A stretch of 64,000 nt of DNA. Origin: Flavobacteriaceae bacterium NBU2973 (GTDB lineage: Bacteria > Bacteroidota > Bacteroidia > Flavobacteriales > Flavobacteriaceae). Where the stretch lies: the NCBI GenBank assembly GCA_026162565.1, contig JAOEIQ010000011.1, forward strand, positions 1 to 64,000. Direction: 5' to 3'. Each line of letters starts with the position of its first letter. Within the stretch, counting starts at the first letter, position 1. The position numbers and the translations under genes are program-made. Below, one piece after another: positions 1 through 8,469 of this stretch. The notes under the pieces were generated by a model. That model did no database searches. It saw only the letters and a list, made by a program, of their open reading frames with translations, and was not told the DNA's origin.

Positions 1-92
1 CGAATGATGATTATTGGTTTACTATAGAGTACACCGAACCACTAACAGGAACTAGAAAAGAGTTTAAAGCTCATTTTGCCTTGAAACGATAG
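1..92 (+). CDS. Partial CDS, C-terminal end only, unrecognised
   Basis: An open frame enters from the left edge and stops at TAG 90-92. The 29 visible residues (starting NDDYWFTIEYTEP, ending FALKR) are beta-strand-like, with no motif I recognise. The gene ends about 30 bp before a strong hairpin that can terminate it. The product cannot be named from this fragment. Confidence 0.5.
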   Translation, partial: NDDYWFTIEYTEPLTGTRKEFKAHFALKR

Positions 93-120
93 GAGGTAAT
101 AATCTGAAAACAAAAGAAAA

Positions 121-152
121 AACCCAAACTAAAAGCAATTTTAGTTTGGGTT
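121..152. terminator. Bidirectional intrinsic terminator
   Basis: A perfect 14-bp stem (121-134 with 139-152) closes on a GCAA loop. T-rich tracts follow on the + strand and A-rich sequence lies on the other side. It sits between the end of the partial + gene (92) and the end of the - strand NlpC/P60 gene (159), so it can serve both. Confidence 0.85.
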
Positions 153-158
153 TTTCTT

Positions 159-656
159 TTATAAAAAGCGTCTTGCTTGTACAAATGCGAAATACCAATA
201 ACGTTCTTTAAGTGATGAAACTATAACGCCATTACTAGAGGTGGAATGGATAAACTGTAGTGGATTTGTGCTCACTACTAAACCAACATGATTAATTTTT
301 CTTGAGTTTTTATTAGTGGCAAAAAACAATAAATCCCCTTCTTTAGCTTTTTTTAAATCAATCCAGTTACCATCTTTAGACATTAAAGTAGTAGTTCTAG
401 GTAATTCTATATTTTCTTCGTTAAACGCTGTATATATTAAACCAGAGCAATCCATTCCTTTTTTTGTTGTGCCTCCATATTTATAGCGAACACCTTTATA
501 AGCTTCAGCATTTTCTATCACACTTAATATTTTTGGGGATAATTTAGGTCGATTACTTTTTGATATGTCTTTAGGTGAAGAGTTTGTAATTCTTTTGGAG
601 GATTTACAGGAAGAAAAGCTGATTAATAAAATTATGATAAGGAAGATTTTTTTCAT
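159..656 (-). CDS. NlpC/P60 (C40) family peptidase, lipoprotein
   Basis: This 165-aa protein has a short signal peptide ending in a lipobox (SFSSC, Cys17), so it is probably a lipid-anchored envelope protein. The NlpC/P60 fold follows: YKYGGTTKKGMDCSG carries the nucleophile Cys70, the catalytic His is in INHVGLVV (His123), and a likely third polar residue is His137. Known family members are gamma-D-glutamyl-diaminopimelate endopeptidases that cut peptidoglycan stem peptides. No SH3 or LysM targeting domain is present. It lies beside lpxB and surE, and its terminator is immediately downstream. Confidence 0.88.
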   Translation of the reverse strand: MKKIFLIIILLISFSSCKSSKRITNSSPKDISKSNRPKLSPKILSVIENAEAYKGVRYKYGGTTKKGMDCSGLIYTAFNEENIELPRTTTLMSKDGNWIDLKKAKEGDLLFFATNKNSRKINHVGLVVSTNPLQFIHSTSSNGVIVSSLKERYWYFAFVQARRFL

Positions 657-765
657 AAATAATGATGAATAACCATTTTAGAAATTATGTATAAGATTTT
701 GCAATGGTAATTTGTTTTGTAATATTAAAAAATTAAATTGACATACTTAACAATATAGTTTTTTG

Positions 766-1935
766 ATGACAGTAATTGATTTATTTTCTGGATGTGGAGG
801 ATTAGCTTTGGGTTTTAAATGGGCGAAATTTAAAACTGTCTTTGCTAGTGATATTGATGAAAATTGCGAAAAAACTTATCTATTTAATAACCCTAAAGTT
901 CCTTTTATTAAAAGAGACTTACGACATATTTCTACTCATGAAATAAAAAGTATCATAGATAATGATGTTGTTGATGTAGTAGTTGGTGGTCCACCTTGTC
1001 AAGGGTTCTCATTAGCTAATAAAAAGCGAAACAAGGTAGATAAGGATCCTAGAAATGAATTGTTTTATGAATTTGTTAGAGTTGTAAAAGATCTTCAGCC
1101 TAAAGCATTTGTAATGGAAAATGTAAGAGGGCTTTTATCCATGAAAAAAGGAGAGGTAATTAAATTGATGAAACAGGAATTTGAAAATTCAGGAATTGGC
1201 TATAATGTTGACTATAAATTATTACTTGCTTCAGATTATGGCGTGCCTCAAAATCGGCAACGAGTAATAATGATTGGCTACAGAAAAGATTTAGATTTAA
1301 TACCAGAATTTCCACCGAAAACATATTTGAGACCTATAACTGCTTGGGAAGCTATTTCAGATTTACCACAGATTAATGCTTCAGAAGGTGATGAAAATAT
1401 GGTTTACAGAACACAACCACAAAATGCTTATCAGGATTTTATGAGAGTTAAAAGTGATAAAGTAAATAACCATATTGCAATGCGCCATACAAAAAGATTG
1501 ATAGAACGTTTTAAAGTCATTAAAGCTGGTCAGTCTTTAGCACATGTGTCTCAAGAGCACGCTGCTGTTAAAAGAGGTAACCCTAAAGAAAAATCTAAAA
1601 TTGTATTTTCACAGAATAATCAAAGACTTCATGCAGATAAGCCAGCTCCAACTATAGCAGCATCCTTTCAAAGTAATTTTATTCATCCTTATTTAAATAG
1701 AAATTTCACTGCAAGAGAAGGTGCTAGATTACAGTCTTTTCCAGATGATTACATTTTTCAAGGCATGCGAACCAAAATGAGTTGGGAAAAAGGATTGAGT
1801 CAATATCAACAAATAGGGAATGCTGTTCCACCATTAATGGCCTATGTAATAGCACAAAAAATTAAAGATACTTTAGAGAATAGACCTAATAATATTGGTC
1901 ATAAATTATTTGAAGAAGCGAATTTAGTTAGCTAA
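766..1935 (+). CDS. DNA (cytosine-5) methyltransferase, solitary
   Basis: This protein of about 389 aa has the ordered motifs of C5 methyltransferases. Motif I is DLFSGCGG at the N-terminus and binds SAM. Motif IV is GGPPCQGFS with catalytic Cys78. Motif VI is MENVRG, motif VIII is PQNRQR, and motif X is QIGNAVPP near the C-terminus. The target-recognition region lies between VIII and IX (about residues 190-300), so the site specificity cannot be read. A TTG at 763 is in frame, but the ATG at 766 puts motif I at the usual position. No endonuclease, Vsr or specificity gene is adjacent. It sits on the opposite strand between envelope genes and its 3' end overlaps lpxB by 12 bp, which suggests an acquired orphan methylase. 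Confidence 0.93.
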   Translation: MTVIDLFSGCGGLALGFKWAKFKTVFASDIDENCEKTYLFNNPKVPFIKRDLRHISTHEIKSIIDNDVVDVVVGGPPCQGFSLANKKRNKVDKDPRNELFYEFVRVVKDLQPKAFVMENVRGLLSMKKGEVIKLMKQEFENSGIGYNVDYKLLLASDYGVPQNRQRVIMIGYRKDLDLIPEFPPKTYLRPITAWEAISDLPQINASEGDENMVYRTQPQNAYQDFMRVKSDKVNNHIAMRHTKRLIERFKVIKAGQSLAHVSQEHAAVKRGNPKEKSKIVFSQNNQRLHADKPAPTIAASFQSNFIHPYLNRNFTAREGARLQSFPDDYIFQGMRTKMSWEKGLSQYQQIGNAVPPLMAYVIAQKIKDTLENRPNNIGHKLFEEANLVS

Positions 1936-3036
1936 ATTTTCATAAATCATTTTTGCTGCTTTTTCGCTAGCTCCTTTGCCACCCAGTTTTTTTTCTAATT
2001 CATAATAATTCATAAAAAACTTTGTTCGCTCATAATCATCAAGAATTGTATCTAGTTCTTCTTTTAAACGTTTGGTATTAAGCTCTCCCTGAATTAATTC
2101 AGTTACAACTTCTTCGTCCATTATAAGATTAACTAATGAGATGTATTTAAGAGTTATTATTCGTTTGGCTATTTGGTAAGAAATAGTACTTCCTTTGTAG
2201 CAAACAACTTGTGGTACTTTAAAAAGAGCAGTCTCTAAAGTAGCAGTCCCTGAAGTAACTAATGCAGCATGAGCAACACTTAATAAATCATAAGTTTTAT
2301 TAGCAATAAACTTGACATTAGAGTTTTTAATAAAGGTTTTATAAAAACTGTAGTTTTGACTTGGAGCTCCAGCTATTACAAATTGATAATCAGGATAATC
2401 ATCAACCACACTCAACATAACGTTTAGTATTTTAGTAATTTCTTGTTGTCTACTTCCAGGTAAAAGGGCAATTATAGGTTTTTTGTTTAGTTCGTGTTCA
2501 GCCCTAAATGAAAACTCATCTACTTGTTCTCTATCAGCAATAGCATCAATTAAAGGATGACCAACAAAATTCACCTCATAATCATATTTGTTATAAAATT
2601 CTTCTTCAAAAGGTAGAATTACATACATGTCATCAATGTCTCTTTTAATTCGTTTTACACGTCCAGCACGAGAGGCCCAAACTTGAGGAGATATATAATA
2701 ATTAGTTTTGTAGCCTTTAGGTTTTGCCCATTTAGCAATTCGCAAATTAAAACCAGAATAGTCTACAAAAATTATAACATCTGGATTAAATTGACTAATA
2801 TCTTTTTTGCAAAAAGCGATATTTCTGTAAATAGACCTTAAGTTCATAATAACTTCAGAAAAGCCCATAAAGTCTTGGTCTTTATAATGTTTTACCAAAG
2901 TGCCACCAACATTTTGCATAAGGTCTCCTCCCCAGAATCTAATATCTGCATTGACATCTTGCTTGTATAATGCTTTCATTAGATTAGAGGCGTGTAAATC
3001 TCCAGAGGCTTCTCCTGCAATAATGTAATATCTCAA
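1924..3036 (-). CDS. lpxB: Lipid-A-disaccharide synthase
   Basis: This 370-aa GT-B glycosyltransferase starts with the LpxB signature IAGEASGDLHA and continues with DYSGFNLRIAKWAK, SPQVWASR and LLPGSRQQEI. The length is normal for the family. It condenses UDP-2,3-diacylglucosamine with lipid X to make the lipid A disaccharide at the inner face of the cytoplasmic membrane. It is the last gene of a - strand group surE, small membrane protein, lpxB. Its stop codon lies inside the end of the convergent methyltransferase gene. Confidence 0.97.
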   Translation of the reverse strand: MRYYIIAGEASGDLHASNLMKALYKQDVNADIRFWGGDLMQNVGGTLVKHYKDQDFMGFSEVIMNLRSIYRNIAFCKKDISQFNPDVIIFVDYSGFNLRIAKWAKPKGYKTNYYISPQVWASRAGRVKRIKRDIDDMYVILPFEEEFYNKYDYEVNFVGHPLIDAIADREQVDEFSFRAEHELNKKPIIALLPGSRQQEITKILNVMLSVVDDYPDYQFVIAGAPSQNYSFYKTFIKNSNVKFIANKTYDLLSVAHAALVTSGTATLETALFKVPQVVCYKGSTISYQIAKRIITLKYISLVNLIMDEEVVTELIQGELNTKRLKEELDTILDDYERTKFFMNYYELEKKLGGKGASEKAAKMIYENLAN

Positions 3037-3109
3037 ACTCTTAAATTTTAGTAATAAATTATGTTTGGGTTAGTAATTATATTTTTTGGTGTTAATTTTA
3101 GTATTAAAT

Positions 3110-3122
3110 ACCTGTCACAGGT
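3110..3122. other. 13-bp palindrome upstream of lpxB
   Basis: ACCTGTCACAGGT is a 6+1+6 inverted repeat just after the stop of the 94-aa gene and about 75 bp before lpxB. It could be a protein-binding site or a short hairpin. No T-tract makes it a clear terminator. Confidence 0.35.
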
Positions 3123-3133
3123 TTTCATAAAGT

Positions 3134-3418
3134 TTATAAAAACTTAAATATAAAGGTAAATAAAGCAATAAAAACAGTTGCTAACAAAACACCTCTAGCT
3201 CTGTAGTCTTGTTTCTTTTTAATAAATATAAAAAATACCACTAAATTCAGTATGGCTCCAAGACTAATGAGTTTCCCTAAAAAGCCTTCATCAGAAGCAG
3301 ATTTGAGTACGTTTAAAAAATCATCTCCTTTTCCTAGAATAGTAGCAGCTAGAAATAAGCCAATTGCATTAGCAATTATTCCAACAAATAAACCGATTAA
3401 AACTTCTTTTTTAATCAT
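3134..3418 (-). CDS. Small hypothetical membrane protein
   Basis: This 94-aa protein has three hydrophobic segments: about residues 5-26 (VLIGLFVGIIANAIGLFLAA), 49-66 (LISLGAILNLVVFFIFI) and 74-93. A basic KKKQDYRAR loop lies between the second and third. No enzymatic motif is visible. The start overlaps the end of surE by 8 bp (ATGATTAA), so the two are translationally coupled. Its position between surE and lpxB suggests a minor envelope role, which is inference only. Confidence 0.75.
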   Translation of the reverse strand: MIKKEVLIGLFVGIIANAIGLFLAATILGKGDDFLNVLKSASDEGFLGKLISLGAILNLVVFFIFIKKKQDYRARGVLLATVFIALFTFIFKFL

Positions 3419-4187
3419 TTAATTTCCATTTTTTTAATGTTTTTATACTATCGTGTGCTGTTAAATCAAACTGAACAGGCACTACAGATACATAGCCGTT
3501 TTCTAAAGCCCATTCATCTGTATCTTGACCAGAATCTAAATTAACAAATTTGCCTGTAAGCCAATAATAATCTTTGCCTTGAGGACTTTTTCGTTTGTCG
3601 AATTCTTCTTTCCAATTCGCTCTTGCTTGCCTACAAACTTTAATACCCTTTATAACTTGTTCAGAAACATTAGGGAAATTGACATTTAGTACAACATCTT
3701 TTGCTAAACCATTAGTAAGTACATTTTTTGTAATGGTTTTTATATAACTTTTTGTTGCTTCAAAATTAGCATTCCAGTTGTAGTCTAAAAGCGAAAAGCC
3801 AATGGCAGGAATACCTTCTATTCCAGCTTCAATAGCAGCACTCATAGTTCCTGAATAAATAACATTGATAGATGAGTTTGATCCATGATTTATACCAGAA
3901 ACACATAAATCTGGACGTCTATCTAAAATCTCATTAATTGCTAATTTTACACAATCTGCTGGAGTACCTGAACAACTGTATTCATCTTGATCACCATCAT
4001 CTATAGTGACTTTTTCTACATGCAAAGTAGAGTCTAGAGTAATGGCATGTCCCATTCCACTTTGTGGGCTATCTGGTGCCACAACAACGACATCGCCAAT
4101 TTCTTTCATTACTGAAATTAAAGTCCTAATTCCTGGAGCGGTAATTCCATCATCATTTGTAACTAGAATAAGAGGTTTTTTAGACAT
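3411..4187 (-). CDS. surE: 5'-nucleotidase SurE
   Basis: This 258-aa protein begins MSKKPLILVTNDDGITAPG. The paired aspartates (NDDG) bind the divalent metal, and other family marks are PDSPQSGMGHAIT, SGTPADCVKLA and SGINHGSNSS. SurE dephosphorylates nucleoside 5'- and 3'-monophosphates in the cytoplasm and is linked to stationary-phase survival. An in-frame upstream start at 4208 would add seven hydrophobic residues before the conserved first strand, so I chose the ATG at 4187. It is first in the - strand group with the 94-aa protein and lpxB. Confidence 0.96.
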   Translation of the reverse strand: MSKKPLILVTNDDGITAPGIRTLISVMKEIGDVVVVAPDSPQSGMGHAITLDSTLHVEKVTIDDGDQDEYSCSGTPADCVKLAINEILDRRPDLCVSGINHGSNSSINVIYSGTMSAAIEAGIEGIPAIGFSLLDYNWNANFEATKSYIKTITKNVLTNGLAKDVVLNVNFPNVSEQVIKGIKVCRQARANWKEEFDKRKSPQGKDYYWLTGKFVNLDSGQDTDEWALENGYVSVVPVQFDLTAHDSIKTLKKWKLND

Positions 4188-4322
4188 AAATACCACGATT
4201 AAAAGCACTGCTAAAATACATAAAATAGCTTTTAATGTATGATTTTAATAGCTTTAACAAAAAATTATATGCGATTGGTTTTATTGGCATGGTTTTTTCT
4301 TTAATTTAGTCGAAAATAGCAT

Positions 4323-6470
4323 ATGAATTTATATAGAATTATGGGAAGGAATTACAAAATATTGATGCTCGTGCTTGTTTTGGCATTTGCATCTTGCAGT
4401 TTTGCATCTAAAACTTTTGAAGATAACGATAAGGATAAATTACTCATACAACTAATTACGTATGTATTAGAAGAAGGTCATTTCGATCCTAAAGATATGA
4501 ACGACGAATTTTCTAAAGGAGTTTTTGAGGACTATCTTCAACAACTAGATCCATTTAAGAGATATTTCTACGAATCTGATATTAAAGAGTTTAAAGCTTT
4601 TGAAACAGAAATCGATGATCAACTTAAAGCTTATGATCTCACATTTTTTAATTTAACTCATGATAGGTTAATTAAAAGAATTGAAGAGTCTAAAGTTATT
4701 TATTCTGAAATTTTAGAGTCGCCATTCGATTTTTCTAAAGATGAAACGTTTAATGCTGAATATGAAGAGTTGTCTTATGTAAAATCAAGAGCAGATTTAA
4801 AAGAGCGTTGGAGACAACAATTAAAGTTTTCGACTATAGCCAATTATGATGATGTGGTATCAGAACAAGAAAAAGATAAAATGAATGATCCATCAGCCGT
4901 TGTTAAGTCTAATTTAGAAATTGAAAAAGAGGCAAGAGATGCCACTAAAAGCTCATTAGATGAGTTGTATGATTATATTGAAGATAGGCAACGTAAAGAC
5001 TGGTTTTCTGTTTTTATCAATGCTGTAGTAGAAGAGTTTGATCCACACACTTTTTATTTTGCTCCAGAAGATAAAGATCGTTTTGATGTAGCAATGTCAG
5101 GAAGTTATGAAGGTATAGGCGCAAGGCTTCAAAAAAAGATGGACAATATTAGAGTGTCCGAAATTATCTCTGGAGGTTCTGCTTGGAGACAAAATAAATT
5201 AGAGGTTGGTGATATAATTTTAAAAGTTCGCCAAGAAAATGAAGAAGAAGCTATAAATGTAGTTGGTATGCGTTTAGATGATGCTATCAAATTTATAAAA
5301 GGGCCAAAAGGAACTAATGTAATTCTAACCTTAAAAAAAGTAGATGGTACAATCGAAGATTTAAGCATACCTCGTGATATCATAGAGTTAGAAGAAGTGT
5401 ATGCTAAATCATCAAAAGTTGAAAAGGAAGGTAAAATATTTGGTGTTATTAATTTACCTAAGTTTTATGTGGATTTTCAAGATTACAGTAAGCGAAATGC
5501 TGCTTCAGATATTAAAAAGGAAGTAGAACGATTAAAAGCCGAAGGTATGGAAGGTTTAGTATTAGACCTTCGTAGTAATGGAGGAGGATCTTTGCAAACG
5601 GTTGTTGATATGGCTGGATTATTTATAAAAGATGGTCCTATAGTGCAAGTTAGAACAACAGGAGAACCAAAAGAAGTTTTAAAAGATAAAGACAAATCTA
5701 TAGTTTGGGATGGTCCATTAGTAATTTTAGTTAATGAATTATCAGCTTCAGCTTCTGAAATTCTAGCTGCTGCCATGCAGGATTATAAGCGCGCCATAAT
5801 TATAGGTAGTAAACAAACTTATGGAAAAGGTACTGTTCAAAATGTATTAGATCTTAATAGAATGGTAAGAAATAATACGAATGGAGATATGGGAGCTTTA
5901 AAATTTACTACTCAAAAATTCTATAGAATTAATGGAGGTTCTACGCAACTAGAAGGTGTTAAAAGTGATGTTATTGTTGTTGATAGATATAGTTATATTG
6001 ATGTAGGAGAGAAGGACCAAGAAAACCCATTACCTTGGGATAAAATAGAACCTGTTGAGTACAGTGTTTGGGGTAATTATTTTGATTATGACAATGCTAT
6101 AAAAAAGAGTAACGAACGTATGCGAAATAACGATCAATTAAAGTTAATTGATGAAAATGCACAATGGGTTAAGAAGATTAGAGACAAAAGAGATTATTCA
6201 TTAAACTATGAAACCTATAAGTTTAATTTAGATAGAAATGAAGAAGAAGCTAAACGCTTTGATAAGCTTAAGGATTATAAAACTAACTTAACGTTTCAAT
6301 CATTACCTTATGAAGAGGATTTAATGAAAAAGGATACTATTCTGAAAGAAAAACGTAAACGTTGGCATGAGAGTTTAAGTCAAGATGTGTATATGGAAGA
6401 AGCTCTTAATGTTTTAAATGACCTTAAAACTGCTTACGAAATTAAAAAGGTAGCATCTATAAAAGATTAA
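4323..6470 (+). CDS. prc: Carboxy-terminal (tail-specific) processing protease, S41A family
   Basis: This 715-aa protein has a hydrophobic leader ending in LAFASC (Cys25), so it is a probable periplasmic lipoprotein. A helical N-terminal domain is followed by a PDZ region (about 255-345, IGARLQKK and GDIILKVR) and the S41 core. The catalytic Ser-Lys dyad is in NELSASASE (probably Ser476) and TYGKGTVQ (Lys502). A long C-terminal extension corresponds to the DUF3340-type domain of E. coli Prc. The family degrades or trims periplasmic proteins from their C-termini. It is followed after 7 bp by a permease gene. Confidence 0.95.
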   Translation: MNLYRIMGRNYKILMLVLVLAFASCSFASKTFEDNDKDKLLIQLITYVLEEGHFDPKDMNDEFSKGVFEDYLQQLDPFKRYFYESDIKEFKAFETEIDDQLKAYDLTFFNLTHDRLIKRIEESKVIYSEILESPFDFSKDETFNAEYEELSYVKSRADLKERWRQQLKFSTIANYDDVVSEQEKDKMNDPSAVVKSNLEIEKEARDATKSSLDELYDYIEDRQRKDWFSVFINAVVEEFDPHTFYFAPEDKDRFDVAMSGSYEGIGARLQKKMDNIRVSEIISGGSAWRQNKLEVGDIILKVRQENEEEAINVVGMRLDDAIKFIKGPKGTNVILTLKKVDGTIEDLSIPRDIIELEEVYAKSSKVEKEGKIFGVINLPKFYVDFQDYSKRNAASDIKKEVERLKAEGMEGLVLDLRSNGGGSLQTVVDMAGLFIKDGPIVQVRTTGEPKEVLKDKDKSIVWDGPLVILVNELSASASEILAAAMQDYKRAIIIGSKQTYGKGTVQNVLDLNRMVRNNTNGDMGALKFTTQKFYRINGGSTQLEGVKSDVIVVDRYSYIDVGEKDQENPLPWDKIEPVEYSVWGNYFDYDNAIKKSNERMRNNDQLKLIDENAQWVKKIRDKRDYSLNYETYKFNLDRNEEEAKRFDKLKDYKTNLTFQSLPYEEDLMKKDTILKEKRKRWHESLSQDVYMEEALNVLNDLKTAYEIKKVASIKD

Positions 6471-6477
6471 TAACTAT

Positions 6478-7563
6478 ATGAGTAAAGGCTCATTAACACA
6501 TTTAGCGCTTCAAAAGTTTAAAAAGAACTTTTGGGGCGTTTTTAGTTTAGGTATTATCGTTTTAGTTGGATTGGTGTCTGTATTTGCTTATATACTAGCT
6601 CCTGATAATTCTCAAAATGCTAATCAGATGCATTTATCTATTCATTCTAAATCTCCTGGTTTTACTGTTACGATGTTAACTATTCCATCTGGTGTTAAAA
6701 ATGAACAAGGTTTTTTAGATAAACTATTTTTTGGAAAAAAAACAACAGATTCTGAAATTCCTATTTCAGGTTATAAAATTTCAGATACAAATTTAATTTA
6801 CACTGAATATGCTTCTGATGGTCTACAAGGTTTAGTGAGAACTATTCCTTTAGATAATTTTGGTAGTAAACCAGAAAACTTTATACATAAAAAAACCTTT
6901 GTTTTTGGGACTGATAAATACGGTCGGGATTTATTGAGTCGTATTTTGGTTGGTGCACGTATTTCATTTTTTATAGGTTTTGTAGCAGTTTTTATTTCAT
7001 TACTTATAGGCGTAACAATGGGAAGTATAGCTGGTTATTTTGGAGGGAAGGTGGATGCTATTATCATGTGGATAATAAATGTAACTTGGTCCATACCTAC
7101 ACTACTCTTGGTAATTGCTATTACTTTAGCTTTGGGAAAAGGGTTTTGGCAAGTGTTTATAGCAGTTGGTTTAACTATGTGGGTAGAAGTTGCAAGAGTG
7201 GTTAGAGGTCAAGTAATGAGCGTTAAAAAAATGCAATATGTTACTGCTGCAAGAGCTCTGGGATATACTGATTTCAGAATTATATTTAGGCATATATTGC
7301 CAAATATAATGGCACCAATTATAGTAATATCTGCAGCAAATTTTGCGGCTGCCATATTAATAGAAAGCGGATTGAGCTTTCTAGGTATTGGTGCACAGCC
7401 ACCAATGTCCAGTTGGGGAGCCATGATTAAAGATCATTATAACTATATTATTCTAGGTAAACCTTATTTAGCATTAATTCCAGGATTGTGTATTATGTTA
7501 TTGGTTATGTCCTTTATGTTAATGGGTAATGCATTACGTGATGCATTGGATGTTAAAACTTAA
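6478..7563 (+). CDS. ABC transporter permease, DppC/OppC-like
   Basis: This 361-aa inner-membrane protein has a first transmembrane helix at about residues 20-40 and then a periplasmic segment of about 100 residues. The binding-protein-dependent permease core begins near FGTDKYGRDLLSRILVGAR. The EAA loop RALGYTDFRIIFRHILPN contacts the ATPase, and GLSFLGIGAQPP near the end is typical of DppC. The partner permease, ATPases and binding protein are not nearby, so the peptide substrate is inferred from family alone. Its end shares a TTAA with the convergent glycosyltransferase gene. Confidence 0.9.
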   Translation: MSKGSLTHLALQKFKKNFWGVFSLGIIVLVGLVSVFAYILAPDNSQNANQMHLSIHSKSPGFTVTMLTIPSGVKNEQGFLDKLFFGKKTTDSEIPISGYKISDTNLIYTEYASDGLQGLVRTIPLDNFGSKPENFIHKKTFVFGTDKYGRDLLSRILVGARISFFIGFVAVFISLLIGVTMGSIAGYFGGKVDAIIMWIINVTWSIPTLLLVIAITLALGKGFWQVFIAVGLTMWVEVARVVRGQVMSVKKMQYVTAARALGYTDFRIIFRHILPNIMAPIIVISAANFAAAILIESGLSFLGIGAQPPMSSWGAMIKDHYNYIILGKPYLALIPGLCIMLLVMSFMLMGNALRDALDVKT

Positions 7564-8405
7564 TTAAGCCTAAAAATTCCTTTCCAACGAGTCTTACGTA
7601 TAAATTGTCCTTGGTCACTGGATACTAAATAGGGTGTTTTATTTTTTGATGCTTTAAAATATCCCGAAATATAATCTTTTAAAACAGATACTTTTTTCTT
7701 CTTATATGCCATTTTTAACCCAGTTAAAAAGGTTAAAGCAAAACCCAATCTCATTTTATACATCGCCTCACCTTGCATAAATTTTGCAGCTTTATTGTAA
7801 GAAGCTCCAGTAGGCTTTAAATGTTTAACGTGTAATGATTCATCTGTTGTAAACTCCCAATTGTAATATCTGGCTAACAACTCATCAATAGTATCCCAGC
7901 CAATAGATTGCTTGAGTTTACCAATATCTTCAAAACATTGTTTTCTGTAGGCTTTTAGAGCACCTCTTATGTGGTCTTTGCCTGTTAAGTTTTCTAAAAC
8001 CCATTGGTTGTTTTTTTCTATATAGCAAAAACCTGCTGCCATGCCTAAACGGTCGTTACTTTTAAAATGGAGTGCTAATGTTTCTAAATAATTATCTGGA
8101 AAAATTAAATCTGCATCATATTTGCAAATCACATCATAATCATCATCAAGTATTTCATAGCCTTTATAAAAAGCATTAATAATTTTAGCGCCTGGTAAGT
8201 GTTTTTCTGAAGAAGTAGTATTTACTAAAGAAATAAAATGGTGATTCTTAACATATTCTTCTACAATTTTTTGAGTTGAATCTGTTGAGTTATCATTAAC
8301 CACGACAACTCGTTTTGGAAGAAGCGTCTGTTTTATCAAAGAGTCAAGAGTTAAAGCAATTGAATCTTCTTCATTATGTGCAGGAATGACTATATAGAAA
8401 TTCAC
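7560..8405 (-). CDS. Glycosyltransferase family 2
   Basis: This 281-aa GT-A enzyme starts with FYIVIPAHNEEDSI. The nucleotide-sugar site is VVNDNSTDSTQ, and the metal-binding DxD equivalent is KYDADLIFP. The C-terminal part carries basic and hydrophobic segments but no clear transmembrane helix cluster. It probably transfers a sugar in surface polysaccharide or glycolipid synthesis. A second glycosyltransferase is divergent to it at 8470, which supports a small glycan locus. The acceptor is unknown. Confidence 0.9.
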   Translation of the reverse strand: MNFYIVIPAHNEEDSIALTLDSLIKQTLLPKRVVVVNDNSTDSTQKIVEEYVKNHHFISLVNTTSSEKHLPGAKIINAFYKGYEILDDDYDVICKYDADLIFPDNYLETLALHFKSNDRLGMAAGFCYIEKNNQWVLENLTGKDHIRGALKAYRKQCFEDIGKLKQSIGWDTIDELLARYYNWEFTTDESLHVKHLKPTGASYNKAAKFMQGEAMYKMRLGFALTFLTGLKMAYKKKKVSVLKDYISGYFKASKNKTPYLVSSDQGQFIRKTRWKGIFRLN

Positions 8406-8418
8406 TTAAGTTTTATTT

Positions 8419-8451
8419 TGCAATAGACAGTACAAATATCCTTATTTTTGA
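8419..8451 (+). promoter_or_regulatory. Bacteroidota-type promoter for the GT gene at 8470
   Basis: TTG at 8419-8421, then a 22-nt spacer, then TATTTTTG at 8444-8451. This matches the TTG/TAnnTTTG consensus of the Bacteroidota primary sigma factor and lies 18 nt before the gene start. The divergent GT2 gene starts at 8405, so this region serves both strands. Confidence 0.6.
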
Positions 8452-8469
8452 TTTGTTAACGAGCTTAAT

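Noticed and set aside
763-1935. Complete restriction-modification system
   Set aside because: Only the methyltransferase is present; flanking genes are an NlpC/P60 lipoprotein and lpxB.
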